A stretch of DNA of 64,000 nt from assembly GCF_040549045.1 (NCBI RefSeq), contig NZ_JBEWTB010000002.1, forward strand, positions 248,001-312,000, given 5' to 3'. Within the stretch, counting starts at the first letter, position 1; the number at the start of each line of letters is the position of its first letter. This DNA is from Endozoicomonas sp. NE40. Lineage in GTDB: Bacteria > Pseudomonadota > Gammaproteobacteria > Pseudomonadales > Endozoicomonadaceae. The notes under the pieces were generated by a model. The model was not told the DNA's origin, did no database searches, and saw only the letters and a list, made by a program, of their open reading frames with translations. Positions 61,615-64,000 of this stretch are shown here, one piece after another. The translations under genes were made by a program, and so were the position numbers.

Positions 61615-63576
61615 ATGAGTACCGGTACCTCCCACGGCACTGTTTACCCTGTCTCTCCAGAACTCAAGGCTCGTTCACTGGTTGATAACGAGCGCTATCT
61701 GGCCATGTATCAGCAGTCGATTATTAACCCTGAAGGCTTCTGGCGTGAACATGGCCAGCGGATCGACTGGTTTAACCCATTTACAAAAGTAAAAAAAGTT
61801 TCATTTGACGATCACTTTGTTGATATCAACTGGTTTTACGACGGTACCACCAATGCTTCCTACAACTGTCTGGACCGTCATCTGGACACCAGAGGCGATC
61901 AGGTAGCCATTATCTGGGAGCCTGATGAAGAAGGCGAAGCACGCAAGGTTACCTACAAAGAACTGCACGAACAGGTTTGCCGCTTTGCTAACGCCCTGAA
62001 AAGTCAGGGTGTTCGTCAGGGTGATGTAGTCGCCATCTATATGCCAATGATTGTTGAGGCCATTGTAGCCATGCAGGCCTGCAGCCGCATAGGTGCTGTT
62101 CACTCTGTGGTATTTGGAGGTTTCTCACCGGAGGCTCTGGCTGGACGAATTATCGACTCCAGCGCCAAAGTGGTGATTACTGCCGATGAAGGCGTCCGTG
62201 GTGGCAAGAAAGTCCCACTCAAAGAAAACGTTGACGAAGCCCTGACCCACCCCGGTATCAAGTCCATCGAAAAAGTCATCGTTTATCGCCATACGCAAGC
62301 CGACATTGCCTGGCACGAACACCGGGACGTTTCCTGGACTGATATGACCGCCATTGCGTCTCCTTACTGTCAGCCCCGGGAAATGAATGCCGAAGACCCT
62401 CTGTTTATCCTTTATACCTCAGGCTCTACCGGCAAACCTAAAGGCGTTCAGCACACAACTGGTGGCTATCTCGTTTATGCTTCCATGACCCACGAATACG
62501 TCTTTGACTATAAACCGGGAGAAGTTTTCTGGTGCAACGCTGATGTCGGCTGGGTAACGGGTCATTCCTACGTCACTTACGGCCCGCTGCTTAATGGTGC
62601 CACCATCGTTATGCACGAAGGCTTACCCAACTACCCTGAAGTGAACCGGATCAGTAAAATCGTCGATAAGCACAACGTTAATATCCTCTATATTGCTCCA
62701 ACGGCCATTCGGGCATTGATGGCGGAAGGCGACAAAGCGGTAGAAGGTACAAGCCGCCAGAGCCTGAGATTGCTGGGTACCGTGGGAGAGCCCATTAACC
62801 CTGAAGCCTGGCACTGGTATTACAAAACAGTGGGGGAAGAACGCTGCGCCATTGTTGATACCTGGTGGCAAACCGAAACCGGTGCTGCCATGCTGACACC
62901 CTTGCCTGGCGCAACAGACCTGAAGCCAGGTTCTGCGACCCGTCCTTTCTTCGGTGTACAACCCGCCCTGGTGGACAACGCAGGCCTGTTAATTGAGGGA
63001 GAAGGAGAAGGCAATCTGGTTATCCTCGACAGCTGGCCAGGCCAGGCAAGAACGGTATTTGGCGACCATGACCGCTTTATCCAGACCTACTTCACTCACT
63101 TTAAAGGCATGTATACCACGGGGGATGGTGCGCGCCGGGACAAAGATGGCTATTACTGGATCACAGGTCGTGTTGACGATGTACTGAACGTTTCAGGTCA
63201 TCGCATGGGGACAGCAGAAATTGAGTCCGCCATGGTCGCCCATAAGAGTGTTGCTGAAGCGGCGGTGGTTGGCTTCCCTCACAACATCAAGGGCGAAGGT
63301 ATCTATGTCTATGTTACTTTGAACTCCGGTACCGAATATTCAGACGAGCTGAAATCTGATTTACGACAGTGGGTTCGTAAAGAGATCGGCCCTATCGCCA
63401 CACCCGATATTATCCAGTGGGCGCCAGGTCTGCCAAAAACCCGTTCAGGAAAGATCATGCGTCGGATTCTGCGCAAAATTGCCTCAGGCGATTACGACAA
63501 CCTGGGGGACACTTCCACCCTGGCCGACCCGACTGTAGTCGATCATCTGATCCGCGACCGGGCTCTGGCCAGCTAA
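61615..63576 (+). CDS. acs: Acetyl-coenzyme A synthetase
   Basis: Acs turns acetate, ATP and CoA into acetyl-CoA. The 653-residue protein has the AMP-binding motif LYTSGSTGKPKGVQHTTGGYLVYA, WCNADVGWVTGHSYV, DTWWQTETGAAMLTPLPGAT, YWITGRVDDVLNVSGHRMGTAEIES and the C-terminal LPKTRSGKIMRRILRKIA, whose SGK lysine is the usual acetylation site. It is expected to be activated by CrbR, whose gene is adjacent. A stem without T-run follows at 63589-63610. Confidence 0.98.
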   Translation: MSTGTSHGTVYPVSPELKARSLVDNERYLAMYQQSIINPEGFWREHGQRIDWFNPFTKVKKVSFDDHFVDINWFYDGTTNASYNCLDRHLDTRGDQVAIIWEPDEEGEARKVTYKELHEQVCRFANALKSQGVRQGDVVAIYMPMIVEAIVAMQACSRIGAVHSVVFGGFSPEALAGRIIDSSAKVVITADEGVRGGKKVPLKENVDEALTHPGIKSIEKVIVYRHTQADIAWHEHRDVSWTDMTAIASPYCQPREMNAEDPLFILYTSGSTGKPKGVQHTTGGYLVYASMTHEYVFDYKPGEVFWCNADVGWVTGHSYVTYGPLLNGATIVMHEGLPNYPEVNRISKIVDKHNVNILYIAPTAIRALMAEGDKAVEGTSRQSLRLLGTVGEPINPEAWHWYYKTVGEERCAIVDTWWQTETGAAMLTPLPGATDLKPGSATRPFFGVQPALVDNAGLLIEGEGEGNLVILDSWPGQARTVFGDHDRFIQTYFTHFKGMYTTGDGARRDKDGYYWITGRVDDVLNVSGHRMGTAEIESAMVAHKSVAEAAVVGFPHNIKGEGIYVYVTLNSGTEYSDELKSDLRQWVRKEIGPIATPDIIQWAPGLPKTRSGKIMRRILRKIASGDYDNLGDTSTLADPTVVDHLIRDRALAS

Positions 63577-63588
63577 ACAGGCACTGCG

Positions 63589-63610
63589 GCCGGTGGAGAA
63601 TACCACCGGC
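63589..63610 (+). terminator. Stem-loop after acs
   Basis: An 8-bp GC-rich stem (GCCGGTGG, complement 63603-63610) with a six-base loop lies 12 bases after the acs stop; no T-run follows, so the call is weak. Confidence 0.4.
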
Positions 63611-63750
63611 TAGCGCCTCTGCCTGATTACTCACTCATCGCCGTATAGCTCGTTGTATAGCTCCATACTTTAATGCCCTCCTGTGTAAACCAGTTAATTA
63701 TCCAGTCACAATAAAAATCTTATATTTTTCAATAAAAAAGAAACTTATTA

Positions 63751-63779
63751 TTGACTTTAAGAATGATCGTCCATAAGAT
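63751..63779 (+). promoter_or_regulatory. Promoter of the initiator tRNA genes
   Basis: TTGACT (63751-63756), a 17-base spacer and TAAGAT (63774-63779) form a near-consensus promoter. The following TTCGCACC is GC-rich, like discriminators under stringent control. The tRNA begins 15 bases after the -10. Confidence 0.8.
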
Positions 63780-63793
63780 TCGCACCTCGTTGA

Positions 63794-63870
<77 letters not shown>

Positions 63871-63989
63871 ATTTTATACAACAGTGTTTTTTACTGTTGT
63901 AACAACGACGGTCACACTTACCAGTGCAGTGATCAGTCTACAGACTCTTTTATAGACGCGTTTTATAAACTCGTTTTATAAAGAATGGA

Positions 63990-64000
63990 TGCGGGGTGGA
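63990..64000 (+). tRNA. Second initiator tRNA-fMet gene, cut by the window end
   Basis: The last 11 bases (TGCGGGGTGGA) repeat the exact 5' end of the complete tRNA-fMet, including the T at position 1. It implies a tandem tRNA-fMet array. Short AT-rich repeats (CGTTTTATAAA at 63959-63969 and 63973-63983) precede it. Confidence 0.75.

Overview
The window looks like chromosomal DNA of a host-associated marine gammaproteobacterium, most probably of the Oceanospirillales / Endozoicomonas type. This is inferred from gene order and gene content, not from a database match. The housekeeping order is typically gammaproteobacterial: pncC-recA-recX-alaS-lysC-csrA-tRNASer-tRNAArg on the minus strand, yfjD(corB)-ypjD next to ffh, rpsP-rimM-trmD-rplS, and xerD-dsbC-hom-thrC-recJ. 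The condensin is MukBEF rather than SMC/ScpAB. Secreted proteins with eukaryote-like folds (an OTU cysteine protease, a cPLA2-like phospholipase, a trypsin-like protease) and several large proteins of unknown family sit between these conserved blocks.

Layout. 1-5149: the 3' part of mukE and complete mukB (+). 5284-12819: tRNA-Arg, tRNA-Ser, csrA, lysC, alaS, a DTW-domain tRNA-modification gene, recX and recA (all -), with one strong and one weaker LexA box in front of recA. 12831-15376: pncC, an unknown + strand gene, a 258-bp MITE-like insertion with a 10-bp target duplication, and a secreted Cys-rich protein with an internal duplication. 15525-24571 (-): an open frame with an early in-frame TGA, a hybrid histidine kinase, a 1509-residue secreted OTU protein, a DUF2007 protein and a Sel1-repeat protein. 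24845-29516: two-sided lipid and Nudix region (a PlsC-type acyltransferase, a YqfO-like protein, two Nudix hydrolases, a cPLA2-like phospholipase). 29507-31035: two acetyltransferase genes bracketed by 66-bp direct repeats that copy the 3' end of the neighbouring corB-like gene. 31013-33334: corB-like gene, a 163-bp hairpin element, and ypjD. 33644-36051: a large lipoprotein gene interrupted by an out-of-frame run of 19 G, followed by a small exported protein.

36166-42292: ffh, a secreted trypsin-like protease, the rpsP operon and xerD. 42423-51929: dsbC, hom, thrC and recJ with three unknown genes inserted between them. 52039-55933: a PqiA-like membrane protein, a secreted acidic protein, DUF2721 and SOS-controlled dinB. 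56320-63576: an acyltransferase, then crbR, crbS and acs, a complete acetate-responsive two-component system beside its expected target gene, with a structured 370-bp control region. 63751-64000: a promoter and tandem initiator tRNA genes, the second cut off by the window edge.

The most interesting signals are the poly-G lipoprotein (a possible phase-variation switch), the secreted OTU protease and cPLA2-like enzyme (possible host-directed effectors), two distinct non-autonomous repeat elements, the duplication footprint around the acetyltransferase pair, and the terminator-like structure in the acs leader.
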